A DNA stretch of 64,000 bases from Acanthosepion pharaonis (taxonomy: Eukaryota > Mollusca > Cephalopoda > Sepiida > Sepiidae): NCBI GenBank assembly GCA_903632075.3, contig CAHIKZ030000250.1, forward strand, positions 560,001 through 624,000, given 5' to 3'. Positions within the stretch are counted from its first letter, which is position 1. Each line of letters starts with the position of its first letter. Below the pieces are notes generated by a model. That model was given only the letters and a program-made list of their open reading frames with translations. It was not told where the DNA came from and ran no database searches. A program made the position numbers and the translations under genes. Below, one piece after another: positions 10,697 through 22,192 of this stretch.

Positions 10697-11284
10697 GTGA
10701 TCAAACCGTTTAGTGGCAAATGTTATAACTGCAAGGGTCCACACTTGTTGAGAGACTGTAGGGAACCAATCAAGGTGACCTGCTATGGATGCGGCGAACC
10801 GGGTCATTATGTAAAACACTGTCTACAGGGAAAAAGAACAGGGAGAAACCGGTGCGCCGGCGGTTACCACTTCAAATCAGCAATGGCGCAAACCAGAACA
10901 CTACCAACAATAGAAGCGCTAATAGAAGGCAGGAGAGCAAGGGCCCTGATTGATACTGGCAGCACCGCAACATTAATCCGGTCAGGTCTTTCGACTGATT
11001 GTAGGAATACAAGTACTGTAAGAGCAGTGGATGGATGGGAGGTCGTGTGCAGAGGGATCAGCACAGTGATGTTGGAGGTATATAAATGGTTACTGAGAAT
11101 CGAGGCAATTGTGATGGAAAAGATCATTGACGGTGTTGACGTCATTGTGGGCATGGATGTTATCCGCCAGCTTGGAGGGGTTACTGTCTACGGAAATGGT
11201 AACGTGGAATTCAGAGGAGGAGATTTTGCTATGAATATACAACCAAACGGCAAGAGTAGCAAAAAAATCAATGCGAAGTGGTAG
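10697..11284 (+). pseudogene. gag zinc knuckles and aspartic protease
   Basis: Two CCHC knuckles open the frame: CYNCKGPHLLRDC (one residue short of the CX2CX4HX4C form) and CYGCGEPGHYVKHC (perfect). They bind RNA during packaging. A retropepsin follows, with the active-site loop ALIDTGSTATLI at about 10945-10980 and a later VDVIVGMDVI block at about 11138. The frame ends at 11284 and overlaps the RT frame by about 22 nt around a run of seven A (11261-11267). That is where a -1 frame change would join protease to RT. The protease itself looks intact, but the upstream stop disables the polyprotein. Confidence 0.8.
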
Positions 11285-11880
11285 ATAAGGACTTTGGTGC
11301 AAGATTTGATGGAGTGAAGTGGACCATGGAATGGAAATGGATTTCAGAAACCCCGATATTAAAAAACAACGTTAATCACTATCATGCTAAACTGAGTAAG
11401 GAGAAGGTTGAGTTCGACAGTGAAGTTAAACAGTGGATCGAAGAAGGAATCTTAACCCCGTGGGACCAGGATGTTCAGACGGGAGTGCTACCCTTAATGG
11501 CGGTGGAACAACCCAGAAAAAACAAGATCAGGCCAGTTCTCAATTACCGAGAACTAAATAAATGCATTATGTGTCATTCTGGTGGTGATGTAGTTGACGT
11601 TTGTGGAAAAACAATGAGGAAGTGGAGGCAAATGACAACGGCATCCAAGATTGTTGATCTTAAGGTCCGCATATTTGCAAATACATGTCGCGAGACATCT
11701 GTGGAAGTACCAGTTAGTTCGGTACAAGGAAGAGACCTATTGTTTAACTAGGTTGGGGTTCGGACTAAATGTAGCCCCGAAGATTATGTCAAAAATCCTA
11801 AAAACTGTGCTAAAAAAACAGAGGAATACATCCGAAAAAACACGGATTCGTATATTGACTGGTGGATGAAACAGCGGTAC
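11260..11880 (+). pseudogene. Reverse transcriptase (decayed, catalytic motif broken)
   Basis: The RT frame opens at 11260, one codon after a stop at 11257-11259. Motifs in order: KQWIEEGIL (about 11430), KIRPVLNYRELNK (about 11525), then after a frameshift near 11660 the block YLQIHVA and TRLGFGLNVAPKIMSKIL (about 11745-11805). The YIDD-type active site would lie at 11851-11862. YID is readable at 11851-11859, but the second Asp is lost through a small deletion, so polymerase activity is abolished. The order and motif style fit Ty3/gypsy. Confidence 0.8.
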
Positions 11881-12330
11881 CATCGGCAGACCTTGTAAAT
11901 CATCTTAACAACTTTGGCTTAACAGCAAAGCCACCAGAATCATTAGGAGGAGGAGCAGCATTGGGTCTTCGGCTTCATACGGATGAGGCAGGAAATCTGG
12001 TATATGCAAGAGGGAATGACCTAAAGAGTGTAAACCTTTAAACCATTGAAATGGGGTCTAAAAGAGATCGAGATCCGAACTGATTCGCTTACTGTCCGCA
12101 GTTAGATCAGTCTTATGATAACGGACGAAAAAAGGATCCGTACAAAAGGAGCGGCAGAGCTACTTAACATGCGACGTTTGGGGATTCTGAGGGAAATGAT
12201 TGATGAATTTAACTTAAAATTGAGTGTAACGTTCGTGCTCTCTGACAGAAATAAAGCCGATGCTCTAACCAGAGTGAAAAAGAGTTGGCTGAAAGTAGAG
12301 AAAACTATTACGACGACGGACCGTGCAGGC
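11881..12330 (+). pseudogene. RT connection and RNase H remnant
   Basis: After the broken RT active site a readable stretch continues (about 11870-12020, with DETAVPSADLV and LNNFGLTAKPPES), then jumps across an apparent large deletion near 12020-12050. RNase H follows, with an EIRTDSLTV-type segment at about 12070-12100 and RNKADALTRVKKSWL at 12247-12291. The latter corresponds to the end of RNase H, where NxADxLSR-type motifs occur. Much of the RNase H core is missing. Confidence 0.6.
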
Positions 12331-13285
12331 CGAGATGAGATCAAAGAGTTGCACAGACAGCATCATGTAGGAGTGGACAGAACACTATATCTGGTACGGA
12401 AAATCTACCCGGAGGTGTCAAGAGATACTGTACAGAAGGTGGTTAGAAGCTGCGATCGTTGTCAATCGATCGACCGGACGCCAAATGTTCACGAATTAGG
12501 AGAGGTCCAAGTAGACGCCAATTGAACCAGGTTATCTATCGAATTGACGCATTTTAGAGGTGAAACGTACCTGACTATAGTTGATTGTAGCCCTGGGCGG
12601 TTCGCCATTTGGAGGGCGATTCGAGCAGAAACGGCAGACATCATTGCGAAGGAGCTAGAGTTTTTTTTTTTCTTTTGAGCGTGGACCAGTTGAAGAAGTA
12701 ATCATGGACAATGGGGCAGCGTTCCGTTCGGAAGTGTTTCGGGAGATGTTGGACGAATGGAACACTAGGCAATATTATAGAGCAGCGTTACAGGCCTAGG
12801 GGAAATTGTATCGCAGAACGAAACCACCGAACTATAAAAGTCATTGCCGAGAAAGGAAGGGTATCACCTGCCGAAGTGCTATTTTGGTATAATATGTCAC
12901 CTAAATCTAGCCAACGTGAAGACACTGTGCCGCACAGAGCAATTTACACATACCAGTGGAGACATCCTAGAGTTTGATCATGTTTCACACACTCTGACGG
13001 GCCTGAATCTATACTAATTGGAGAGGAGGTTTGGGTCAAGCCAACTGGAGCCCGCTGCACGACAAAATGAACAACAGGAACGGTTACCGGGGCGCAGTCG
13101 CGCAACAATGTTGAGGTGGATGGTATGCCAAGATATGTTCTTGACCTTAGAGTGATTCAGGAGGATTCAGAGAATGATGGAGACAATGGGAGAAGTTCTC
13201 GTGAGACTCAGCCCCAAACACTGCGGAGATCGCAAAGAGAGCGACACACGCCCAGATGGATGGATGACTATGCAACATGAGATGT
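12300..13285 (+). pseudogene. Integrase (decayed)
   Basis: The HHCC zinc domain is readable at about 12346-12465: HRQHHVGVDRTL, then VVRSCDRCQS. The catalytic core follows in shifted frames: an IVDCSPGRFAIW block with the first Asp (about 12570), IMDNGAAF with the second Asp (about 12700), and IAERNHRTIK with the Glu (about 12810). A T-rich insertion at 12661-12673 and several frameshifts break the frame. The last readable words (RWMDDYAT, about 13258) lie just before the 3' LTR. It would have inserted element cDNA into the genome, with a 5-bp staggered cut as the flanks show. Confidence 0.78.
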
Positions 13286-13293
13286 GACCACGA

Positions 13294-13306
13294 GACCAGG
13301 AGGGCG
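13294..13306 (+). promoter_or_regulatory. Polypurine-tract-like site
   Basis: The sequence ending AGGAGGGCG directly abuts the 3' LTR, where plus-strand DNA priming takes place in LTR elements. It is short and contains pyrimidines, so it is either degenerate or only approximate. Confidence 0.4.
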
Positions 13307-13584
13307 TGTAGTTTGAAAAAATACTTACCTCATGGACGTCCGTACATAAAAAGAATCTTGTGGGGAAGCCATATTGTTTTTATGCTGATAAATTAACGCA
13401 AAATCACGGCGACAACGAGATTTGAGAAAACATAAATATGCAGTGTAGGAAAGACGGGCGGGGTGGGGGATGAAGAAAGTTAGTCTACAAACGACCAGAC
13501 AATACGACAAATACAACATATAAACTTTGTCACTCAGGAATGCCTACCAAGGAATTTAAGCCAGTCTCTCGAATTTAAACTACA
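13307..13584 (+). repeat. 3' LTR (278 bp)
   Basis: This is the partner of 10065-10306 with the same TGTAGTTT...AAACTACA ends. It is followed by AAATA, matching the bases before the 5' LTR. It carries a partial internal repeat near its end (GAATTTAA twice within about 25 bp), which the 5' copy lacks. Confidence 0.9.
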
Positions 13585-13589
13585 AAATA

Positions 13590-15447
13590 TAAGTGAACGA
13601 ATCAAATTAGGTCATAGAGGATACAAATATAGACATGATTGGAAAGGGTACAGATGATTATGATTCGACCATTTAAATCAATGGTGTGTTGCATCCGATC
13701 AATCTTAATCAATCTGACGGAGTAAAAGCATAAAATTTGCAGAGACTTTAAAATTCATGCGTCTCTCTTTCAGTTCTGACTGGATCAAACAAGAAAATTT
13801 ATCCCATTGCAGCATATCACAAAGTAAAATTGAAAAGGATTTCCAAAAACAGAAGAAACTTAGGAAGAATCGACTCGCCACCACTCATCATTACTAAAAT
13901 TAGCAGCAATAATCTGGACTATACTCCGATAGTTTATTAAATGTTGATTTCTCTCTTTTATCATGCCTCATGCTAAAAGATAAATGGCTTTTTTTTTGTA
14001 TTGATTACTGCTAAAAAGAAGGTTGTTAAATTTCTTTTGTCTTCTTTTTATTCCTTAGACGCATTGCAGGGACTCAATAAATATGACCCTGACAAAAGAT
14101 GACCTTCAAAAAGGATTTTAATCACGAATAGAGTATTCCGGTAAGAATTATTTTTAGATTTAATTAATCGAATACTAACACAAAAGTTGTCTTCTTGATG
14201 TATATTTAAGATTCCGCAAAACTTTAAATTACGGCTTTATGTGATATGTAGAAAAATCACTAGGAAAACAATGTAAGGTTTAGAGTAAATATATTTTTAG
14301 CGGCGTCTGTCTTAGATACAAAATTAAAATTCTGTAGTATGAAGTTTGAATGATGTTTTTATAACATCAATAAAATGGGATTTTCCGTGTCAAAATTAGA
14401 GAGAGCGCTTTATTTAATTGATTTTTATTTTGAATTCTTTTTCGTTTATTTCCCTTTGAGTTTTTCGATTTACGAAACGAAGATTAACATTTCAACAAAA
14501 GGCTGAGACCAAAATAAAAAAGCACGTCTATTTCTTCACCTCACACACATATTGATGAGCATCAGGTTCTCTTAATTTTAATCCGATTGACTTATTTCTT
14601 TCAGTGAAAATGTAAAATAAATATTATCTTCACAAAAGATCAACTGCTTATTTTTTCAAAAGTTTTCTTCACAATAACAGCCAACACCTGTACATGATAT
14701 ATTTATATATGTATGATATATTTATATATGCATGCATGCATCACTATATCGATTACCGATAATCATTGGTCGGTTGAAAGTAATCGATTTTAATCCTCTC
14801 TTTCGATTTCACATGCACGCATCCAGACACAGATACTCACAAACCTTTCTTTGTAAGCAATTTATTTTGCTTCTCCTTCCAGTTGCTCTGATTACACCCA
14901 GTAGTTCTCATTCTTTTAAGATTTTTCTCTTAAATAATTAGTCATGTCATTTAACAATTTTTCTTTGTATAATGACCAATATATTTACTTCAGTTTAACT
15001 TCTTTTGAATTTCGTAATACCTTCAAATATTAATGCCAAACTTTATGTTGATGACATCTTTCTTTGTTAATTTTTGTATTTTTTATTTACGTTTGCATAA
15101 CCCCGGGCCATATTTTGTAAGCTACCTGGATTTTTTATTTCTCGAAAAAAATATTAAATTTCTATATGCTGCATTGATTTATTATCAATTATGATTCTCT
15201 GCTGGTTTGGCGCGATACATACAAGCTTTGCTTGGTCTTTTATCTTTTGAAAGTTTAAAGTGTAAAAGACAGAATCTGTAAACAAGAATTTACCATCTAC
15301 CCATACACGAGAACGTTTAACTCAGTGACAAAATCTGCGAGCAGAATTTTTTACCAAATATCAAGAAATATTAGAAAATTTATGATTTCAGAGTTGAATC
15401 AAAATCCTTTATCTAGGCAGTCATTCTGATTATTACAGAAGAAAAAG
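13590..15447. other. LINE 3' flank, then AT-rich DNA
   Basis: The first bases probably belong to the 3' end of LINE copy 2, displaced by the LTR insertion. After that no gene is seen. A short TATATTTATATATG duplication occurs at about 14698-14732. The 69-codon frame at 14732-14941 has no domain. Confidence 0.4.
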
Positions 15448-15660
15448 TGCTATCTATAATGACTGAAATTTACGATATCTTTACAATATAAAAAACTTCT
15501 GTGTGAAATTGACGATAACTTCACGGTATAAAACTGCTATCTAATGTATGGAATTGACGATGACTTCACATTACTAACTAATGTTTGGAATTCATATGTT
15601 CACAGCATAAAAACTGCTACGTGTAAAATTGTCGATACTTTCACTGTATAAAACATATGT
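15448..15660 (+). repeat. Degenerate minisatellite, about five units
   Basis: Units of roughly 37-50 bp begin with an AAATTGACGAT-like word, then TTCAC and TATAAAACTGCTA. Starts fall near 15466, 15508, 15550, 15590 and 15626. Units are diverged in sequence and length. Alignment by eye is only approximate. Confidence 0.6.
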
Positions 15661-16100
15661 CATTTATAGATTCTAAGAAAAATCAGTACGTGAGTTCTGC
15701 AATACTGCCTTTGCCAATGATATGTACTGATAAGAAATGACAGTGTAATATAAAAAATTTAAGTGATAATGTGCTGTAAACCAAGAATGGAGCAATAAAA
15801 ACTAAAATTTAAAAATATTTTTATCTGTGCAAGCAGAAAAAGATTCTGTTCGAAGTCATTTTACTTCATCGATTTCGTTTCGAATTCTACCATTTCCTTA
15901 TATTTATAGTCCCATCAGTTTTAAACTTTACTAACATATTTGTTTCTAGCTGGATCCTGAAGACAATATTAATATAGGTTTACAAGCTAAGAATTATTTT
16001 GTATCACCTATTAAACTCGGGAAATAACAGGTTACTGGTAAAAATGGTACATAGTCTTTTCACAATATTTGCATATAAATTCACATGCATTATTATTTAC

Positions 16101-16154
16101 AAATACTACTCCTACTACTACTACTACTAATAATAATAATAATAATAATAACAA
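16101..16154 (+). repeat. Trinucleotide repeat (CTA)n(ATA)n
   Basis: A CTA run passes directly into an AAT run of about nine units, forming a compound trinucleotide microsatellite. Confidence 0.9.
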
Positions 16155-16159
16155 TATTT

Positions 16160-17260
16160 TAAAACTAAAAGTATGCCTATATCAAAAGGCTATAGGAAAC
16201 GGATAGGAGGGAACTGCAAATTTTGCTACAAGCTAAGGATTTGCTGACCGATTAAACAAATACTGTAGAGAGGGTGGTTCTCTAGCCCCGAAGGTAAGTA
16301 CAGAAAAATTTTGAAAATCATAATAGCATATAATCCATCTCCATTACAACTATAGTAAGGAGAAAAATAGAGTTGACACAATAAAGACAACCACGACAGA
16401 AGACTAAAGTCGCTACCATTGTTAAGAAACTATGATCAGAGCATGATATATTGAGAAATTTAATAGATTACTGCAATATATCCCATAGATGAACACTACT
16501 GAACTGAAACCTTTAATGTATGCCGGGGTATTCGAGAAAGAATTTAACACATGAACAAATATAGAACATTCGAAAACAAGGAAAATTATTTTAAAACTGG
16601 AAAGTACAAAAGAATTACGATAACAAACTACCCTAATTAAGGAATTAATTGCTTATCATACGAAAAATCTGACAGCACGAATAATTGAGGAAAACTATTA
16701 GTCGCTAGAAAGTTGATTATCATTTTGCCATGAACAAAAAAGATGCTGAAGAGAGTCACTGGGATGACTGATTCTAGTATACATTGATCAAAGCATACGA
16801 AAGGAGAAATAAATTATCAGTGAATAAACTACAAACAAGCTTAAGACAACCATAAATGATAGAATACTTGAAAATGTTTAAAATATCAAGACACTAGTAA
16901 ACTTCATAGCAAAAGAAGATTGGAACGGGGAGAAGAATATCAGAGATCAGTATAAAAAGAGTTATCTTCACATCACCACCATTATGGCACTAATTCCGCT
17001 GAAACATATATTCAGGAAATGCAACATTGATTCATAAAGTTTCTTAAAAAAAGGAACAATTTCCTGAATATTTATGAACAAAATAAAAATGGAATCTGCC
17101 CTACGAATGATTAGAATACCAATACATAGGAATGGAATTTGCCATTGAGAAATGCGCAATGCTGGTAATAAACAAAAGAGAAAAACGAAACTGAACAATG
17201 AAATCATCAGGAGGATGAACGAACGTATTCTGAGGTATTATTTGTTGATTATTTTTTTCT
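16160..17260 (+). pseudogene. R2-like LINE reverse transcriptase remnant
   Basis: Heavily decayed. The clearest block is GMEFAIEKCAMLV at about 17131-17170, followed by a KTKLNNEI-like stretch. This matches the part just after the RT active site in the LINEs commonly labelled type-1/R2-like. Upstream, frame-shifting patches resemble the YKxAxD region (about 16830) and an EYLKMFKIS block (about 16860). A possible GIFQGDSLSP-type region appears near 16950-16980. Stops are frequent and no frame is maintained. Assignment rests mainly on the one strong block. Confidence 0.45.
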
Positions 17261-17781
17261 TTCTGTTCTTGATAGTGTCTGCTTTTGGAAGAACAAGAAA
17301 CATACTATTCATAATCTTTCCTCAGCCTTACCTAGATTTTATAAATGTAAGCGTATTGCCAGATTTGCGACAAGGTGTCATCATTTTACAGTTGAAATGG
17401 TTATATGTAAACGTATGTTCGACGCTAACAGTTTATTCTTTCGCACTTCTCGCTTGTGGAATTCTCTTCTAGGTTCTTGCTTTTCCGGCCAACTATGATC
17501 TTCAAAAATTTAAATGCAATGTCAATCGTTGCCTTCTGCTTTCGTAATTCTGATTCTTTTATTCTTCTTTTTCTTTAATAATTTTTTTCTCATGTTCTAT
17601 CACACTCAGAAATCCCTTGCATATTAGTGGCTTGCTTGGGGTGAAATGATTTAAAAACAAAACCCTCTGATTTAAAAATGATTTTAAAAAAACAACAAAA
17701 AAATTCTGTAGCCGAAGTTTAATGAAAGCAATAATAGGCAATTTCCTTTGTGATCTTTACCGGATTCTTCTTAAACTGGAC
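17261..17781. other. AT-rich stretch between LINE remnant and SINE
   Basis: No recognised feature. The frames of 106 codons (+) and 60 codons (-) here lack motifs and resemble translated low-complexity DNA. Confidence 0.4.
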
Positions 17782-17955
17782 GTTTACGTGCCACGTCACG
17801 TTGAAACACCTGTTCCCGTACGGATGGCCGTGCTGGTGGCGTAATGGATAACGGCTTGCAGTTGTTAATCGGAGAGCCGAGTTCCAATTCCAGTCGGGTT
17901 TGTTATAATCACTTACGCGCAAATACCCTTTGAAAAAGTATACATCTTCTTCTTC
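17782..17955 (+). mobile_element. Chimeric SINE: 5S rRNA-like head joined to tRNA-like part
   Basis: Bases 17782-17823 match the first ~42 nt of animal 5S rRNA: GTTTACG at the start, then TCACGTTGAAACACC and GTTCCCGT. Directly after it (17826-17900) lies a tRNA-like unit with a clear A box (TGGCGTAATGG) and a weaker B box (GTTCCAATTCC). The tail continues with TCACTTACGC, then ATACC, and GAAAAAGTAT at about 17930-17942. That tail is shared with the minus-strand copy at 37455-37605, which lacks the 5S head. The 5S internal promoter (about nt 50-97) is absent, so the tRNA boxes would drive transcription. It is either a chimeric family or a single fusion event. Confidence 0.7.
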
Positions 17956-18039
17956 TCCTAGATATGTGTTAATAGTACAACTTTTATCGCTAAATCATTA
18001 TTATTTCAAAAAAGAATTTTCTAAAAATATTTTCCTACT

Positions 18040-18636
18040 TTAAATAACGTGCAAAAGGCTGACAAGCCGTAGAAAACAGATCAATCAACCGAATTCTTAA
18101 ACTGGGAAAGATAGGAGCTTAAAACTGATACCACAAAACAGTGTATAAAACATGAAACATGTAAATTCAACAAAAATAGAATCGAAAAGGACACAGGATA
18201 GAGTAAGGAAAGATTATACATAACAGTCAAAAACTGCCAAAAATATCAAGAAAAATGTAAAAAAGACAATACAAAACTCGCGAATGTAAAGAAAAAAAAT
18301 TATACAGATGCTTTAGTATAGATCTTGAAAGAAAAGCAGATGAATTTGCATGGATACAAAGTAGAGAAAACCGTAAAAGAGAAATTTAATGGCAACCTAA
18401 AACAACGCCAAAAGAACCTACGATATAGTAGCCAAGTTAGATAACTCGTAAGAAAATATTGAATGCAAACTGTGAAAATAAAGTTAATTACATAATCAAT
18501 GAATGCAGAAAAAAATTCAATATTAAGCCTGACTAGAATGGGGGGAGATCCACTAGAAACTATTCAAGCGACTGTATTTTATGCATAGACATTAATGGTG
18601 CAGGCAAAGACAAAAATTGTGTCTTACCAAATGGAA
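18040..18636 (+). pseudogene. Possible C-terminal remnant of the R2-like LINE
   Basis: Patches such as WIQSRENRKREI (about 18350) and VNYIINECRKKF (about 18486) resemble the C-terminal Cys/His part of the R2-like LINE RT read at 16160-17260, in the expected order and strand. If so, that LINE is interrupted by the 5S-tRNA SINE and by AT-rich DNA. Decay is severe and the call is weak. Confidence 0.3.
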
Positions 18637-18694
18637 CATGAATGCTATCGTTCTCGTGCCAGTCATGACTGGCACGAGAACTATAGCATTCATG
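18637..18694. repeat. Perfect-centre palindrome (29-bp arms, no loop)
   Basis: The arms 18637-18665 and 18666-18694 are reverse complements with one mismatch and no spacer (AGTCA|TGACT at the centre). Such loop-free palindromes are rarely stable in genomes and can be assembly fold-back artefacts. Confidence 0.95.
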
Positions 18695-18951
18695 AAGAGT
18701 CTAGGAAAGAGGACTGTTAATTAAGTTGCTGTTACTCAATTTTCAGTGTAATTCATCAGTTAATACTGGTGTAAATACTCGATGAGTAAATAATAAAGAA
18801 TTAGTTAATGTTATTTAGGCTATTTAACCAGGAAACCTACATAAAACTGTTAAGCGGGAATGAATTGGGAAGTAGGACAGAGGAAGAGGGGGATGAAGAA
18901 AAGAACCCTTAAAGAAGGAAGAGGAAGGTTTAAAAAGCTAGAAAATAAAAA

Positions 18952-18952
18952 C

Positions 18953-19008
<56 letters not shown>
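18952..19008 (+). repeat. (GATA)n microsatellite
   Basis: About fourteen uninterrupted AGAT units. Confidence 0.98.
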
Positions 19009-21180
19009 CAGGGAAAAACATAATACAGACTTGCTTGGTTAGATATCAAGATACAATGAGCGGATAACTGTAAGTCAGATCGGGGTGGAAAGTTGTAAAA
19101 ATTGCGATAAATATAAATTCTTTATTGAGAGATAGAGAAAAAGGAGATAAAAGAGAGGATAGATTAGAAAATAGGTTTATATTCTTTATTCCTTTTGATA
19201 TACAATACAACCTCATGACAGATAAAATCATGGTCGAACAAGGAAGATTTGAACGGATAAAAGAAAGTGAATAAGAGGCTGGTAAAGGATGAGAGAAGAG
19301 CAGTGGTATGAGTTAATGGTTAAGCTTAGTTTTCAGCAATCGTAGAATTTCCATGGATCCAACAAGTAGATATAAACAAATAAAGAAAAACACCATATAA
19401 ACGCCCCTCCGCCATATCTTAAATAGTAACGCAATATTTTCTCTACACATTCTTTCATGGTCAGTTTGTAAAAATTGAGGTTATGAAAAATTTGGTTTTA
19501 AAAAAATATAATGGAATATTTTAAAAGTGAATGATTCAAACTGGAATTAGAATAATTCCGTTCATAATACTGTCATATATGAAAAAGAACTGTTAGATAT
19601 GATCATTTAAAAACACTATTTTTTATTATTAGATATAAACGGAAGTGCTAAAATATTAAAAACAGAAGAAAATGGATGGTTTCACCTTCTCTCAATTGTA
19701 GAAAAGGGCGCAGCCATAATGACATGATGTAATAGAGAAAGAAGTAGTGAAGCTGTGACAGTGTAGCAGTGGCAACTATGAAACACAGATAATGAAACAC
19801 TGACTGAGGATATTTTAACGGAGCTAGAAAGATGGTGTATTCTCTCTCCAATATCATTCAGGTTTTATACAAGCAATAACAGCAATATTATAACAGGAAA
19901 CTTGCAAAGATATGAGCAGCACGCGAAAATATGAGCGGCCACAGATGATGCAAGAAGAGAAGCTGACAAGGGTGATAACTGCCTAATGAAAGGAAACATT
20001 ACATCAGATGACGTCATTATGTATTATTATGACACTTAATAGCTAATGTACTTTCTAACGTACACTACATTCGGCGGGGTCTCTTAGTCGTCGACCATCA
20101 AAGTAATCATTAATGGATCTACTCCCTCAATTATTGAGCCACACCTGAGCTAAACAATATTGCTATTGGACCATTGGAAGAATCTGACGTTTCAGTGTTG
20201 CGCAAACTGATGGTGACTCTCTAATTGCGTGACCGGTTGTTTTATTGATGATTCTGTAATGGCGTGATGATTATTCTGTTGAATTTCACAAAGAAACAAG
20301 TGAAACGAGTCTGATAAGTTATAGAAATAAAATAGATTTATAAAATATTAATTTCACCTTGTATAATATGTTCGTTAAAAATAGGACTTATACTAAATTT
20401 AGAATCATTCATTGTACAAATATATTTATTATTATATACAAAGTTTATTCAAAAGTTCAAACGAGCCATCAACATTTCTTTTCGGCAGATCTAGCAAATA
20501 TACATGCAAAGAGCTCATAAATTTGATTATAGCCTAAAGCTGATGCTGGGAAGATGGCAATTTTTTTCTATAAGATCATTATCCTAATTCCCCGCCAAAA
20601 AGGTTCTTCTTTCCTATTACCTGATGTTGTGATTTTAATGTTTCTCAGCCCCAAGTTATTATAGTATTATTCTTAATGGCATATTTTGGATATTAAAAAA
20701 GAAGCGGAAATAGCATTCGTCCCTTTGGCAGCAGTCGAACGTATTTTTTGTTTTTACTGGCAATTTGATTAGGGCGAAAGCAAATGACTATACCCGGACT
20801 GTCACAGCCTAGCAACTTTTTCTGGCACCACTGTAACAGTAAGGTATTACTCTTCTGTCGACCTCAGCAGTAATAGACTTTCTACCACTTTTGGCCCCCG
20901 AAAAATTCGAACACATGTTGCGTCCTTCAAAATTTAAAGACAATCGTGCCTGGGAAGAAAAGTATGGAGAATCCAAAACTTTCCCATGTGGTCAATAACT
21001 TACCTGATAAGAATTAATCAGTGCACCCGACACATCTGGGGTATGCTGAGGAGTTAAACGAAGCCTTTAAAATATCCGCTCCGCCAGTCATTTACTCTAT
21101 TTACTTGAATGGATTGTTTGGAAATATTCTCTTTATATATTCATGATGCAAATTTAACCTTCGCGAAATTCATCGAATGT
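19009..21180. other. Non-coding stretch, no recognised element
   Basis: Composition is mixed and slightly less AT-rich from 20050 to 21000. Minus-strand frames at 19046-19231 and 19648-19857 have no domain. I looked for transposase, RT or exon signals and found none I trust. Confidence 0.4.
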
Positions 21181-21189
21181 TTGTTTCAG

Positions 21190-21301
21190 GACGTCACCAT
21201 CAAGACAGATGGACCAAGGATTCATGGAAGAGGCTATTGGTGTCTTTATTTCTGGCATGTTTTTCTCAGCTAATGGAACTCTAATTAGCTTTGTCAAATA
21301 A
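21190..21301 (+). other. Weak candidate exon
   Basis: A TTGTTTCAG acceptor-like site at 21181-21189 precedes a short open frame to TAA at 21299-21301. It contains MDQGFMEEAIGVFISGMFF, which would include a hydrophobic stretch. There is no homology I recognise and no supporting upstream exon. This could easily be chance. Confidence 0.15.
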
Positions 21302-21560
21302 GCCTACGGATGAGATCAGAGTTTAAAATTGCTAGACTCGATGTGTATATATTATGTTGTGTAGAAGAAACTCATTTTATTGAAAGTGAAGATATTCTGC
21401 GTGGTTTCGCTTCATTTCAGTAAATTTTGATATTTTGATATTGTCATTCGGCAGGTGTCTCTTGAATGGTAATACGTTCTTTGTGTGTGACATGTTCGTT
21501 TGTCTTCGCAGATCTGGCCGGCAGACTATGTCTGCTGGAAGGTACAATAAAGGTGAAAGC

Positions 21561-21607
21561 ACTAAAATGGACACCTAGAATTTAAAATTCTAGGTATCCA
21601 TTTTAGT
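21561..21607. repeat. Short-loop palindrome (23-bp arms)
   Basis: The arms 21561-21583 and 21585-21607 match with one mismatch around a single-base loop. Left arm starts ACTAAAATGG and ends CTAGAATTT. Confidence 0.9.
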
Positions 21608-22192
21608 TTTCCTTGGAAATTTACAATATTCAGTGACTCCTGAAAATAGAACATTCTTTAAGAACTTAATTTATCAATTGACACTTTGGTGTTACCCATA
21701 TTAACTCTGTCTGGCAACTCCGGATACATACGGTCAAGGGGCGATTTAGGCTGTCAAGGAGCCCCATTCAGAGTATTACCGTTCATCATGAATGGGGAAA
21801 CAGATATTTGGGGTTCGAGTAGCGGATGGTAGTGTGTAGAGAAGACTAACACCACCCGCTAATCGCGCATCCGGAACCTGCTGTCAATACACGTTTCAAT
21901 AATTCAGCGATCATCTCATGTTCATTTAGCTCATGCTGCCTCGAACTACGATAATGTCTTGTCAGATGTTCAGTCCTCGGTGCAGTCAGGTTTTCAGCCT
22001 ACTTTAGAGGTTGACAGGTCAATAAAATACGTGGGAAAAACTGATTTAACTAGTACTGGACGTGGTTCAGAAATAGTAAAAATTAGTCATAAAAAGACTT
22101 AAGTACTTAAATAGCTATGTGTGTTAAGCATGAAACTAAGGAGTGGGGATGGTATGATTTAATTGGTTGTCAACCCAAACCTATTTAGTAAT
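21608..22192. other. Stretch of moderate GC, nothing recognised
   Basis: A less AT-rich patch lies at about 21710-21890, but no gene, tRNA or repeat family could be named. Confidence 0.4.

Larger units (their letters stand above)
10065..13584 (+). mobile_element. Degenerate LTR retrotransposon, complete, Ty3/gypsy-like
   Basis: A 3,520-bp element has two LTRs that begin TGTAGTTT and end AAACTACA. It is flanked by a perfect 5-bp duplication, AAATA, at 10060-10064 and 13585-13589. Internal order is gag, protease, reverse transcriptase, RNase H, integrase, which is the Ty3/gypsy order. A purine-rich tract ending AGGAGGGCG sits just before the 3' LTR. The interior is only about 3.0 kb because of deletions, especially between RT and RNase H, and the frames are broken by stops and indels. 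It inserted into LINE copy 2, so it is younger than that LINE. The lineage within the superfamily was not resolved. Confidence 0.9.

Noticed and set aside
17004..17075. Inverted ATATTCAGGAAAT / ATTTCCTGAATAT pair
   Set aside because: Arms are only 13 bp and lie in a decayed LINE; weaker than the other palindromes.
21190..21301. Exon with a hydrophobic segment after TTGTTTCAG
   Set aside because: Too short, no homology and no neighbouring exon; listed only as a weak candidate.
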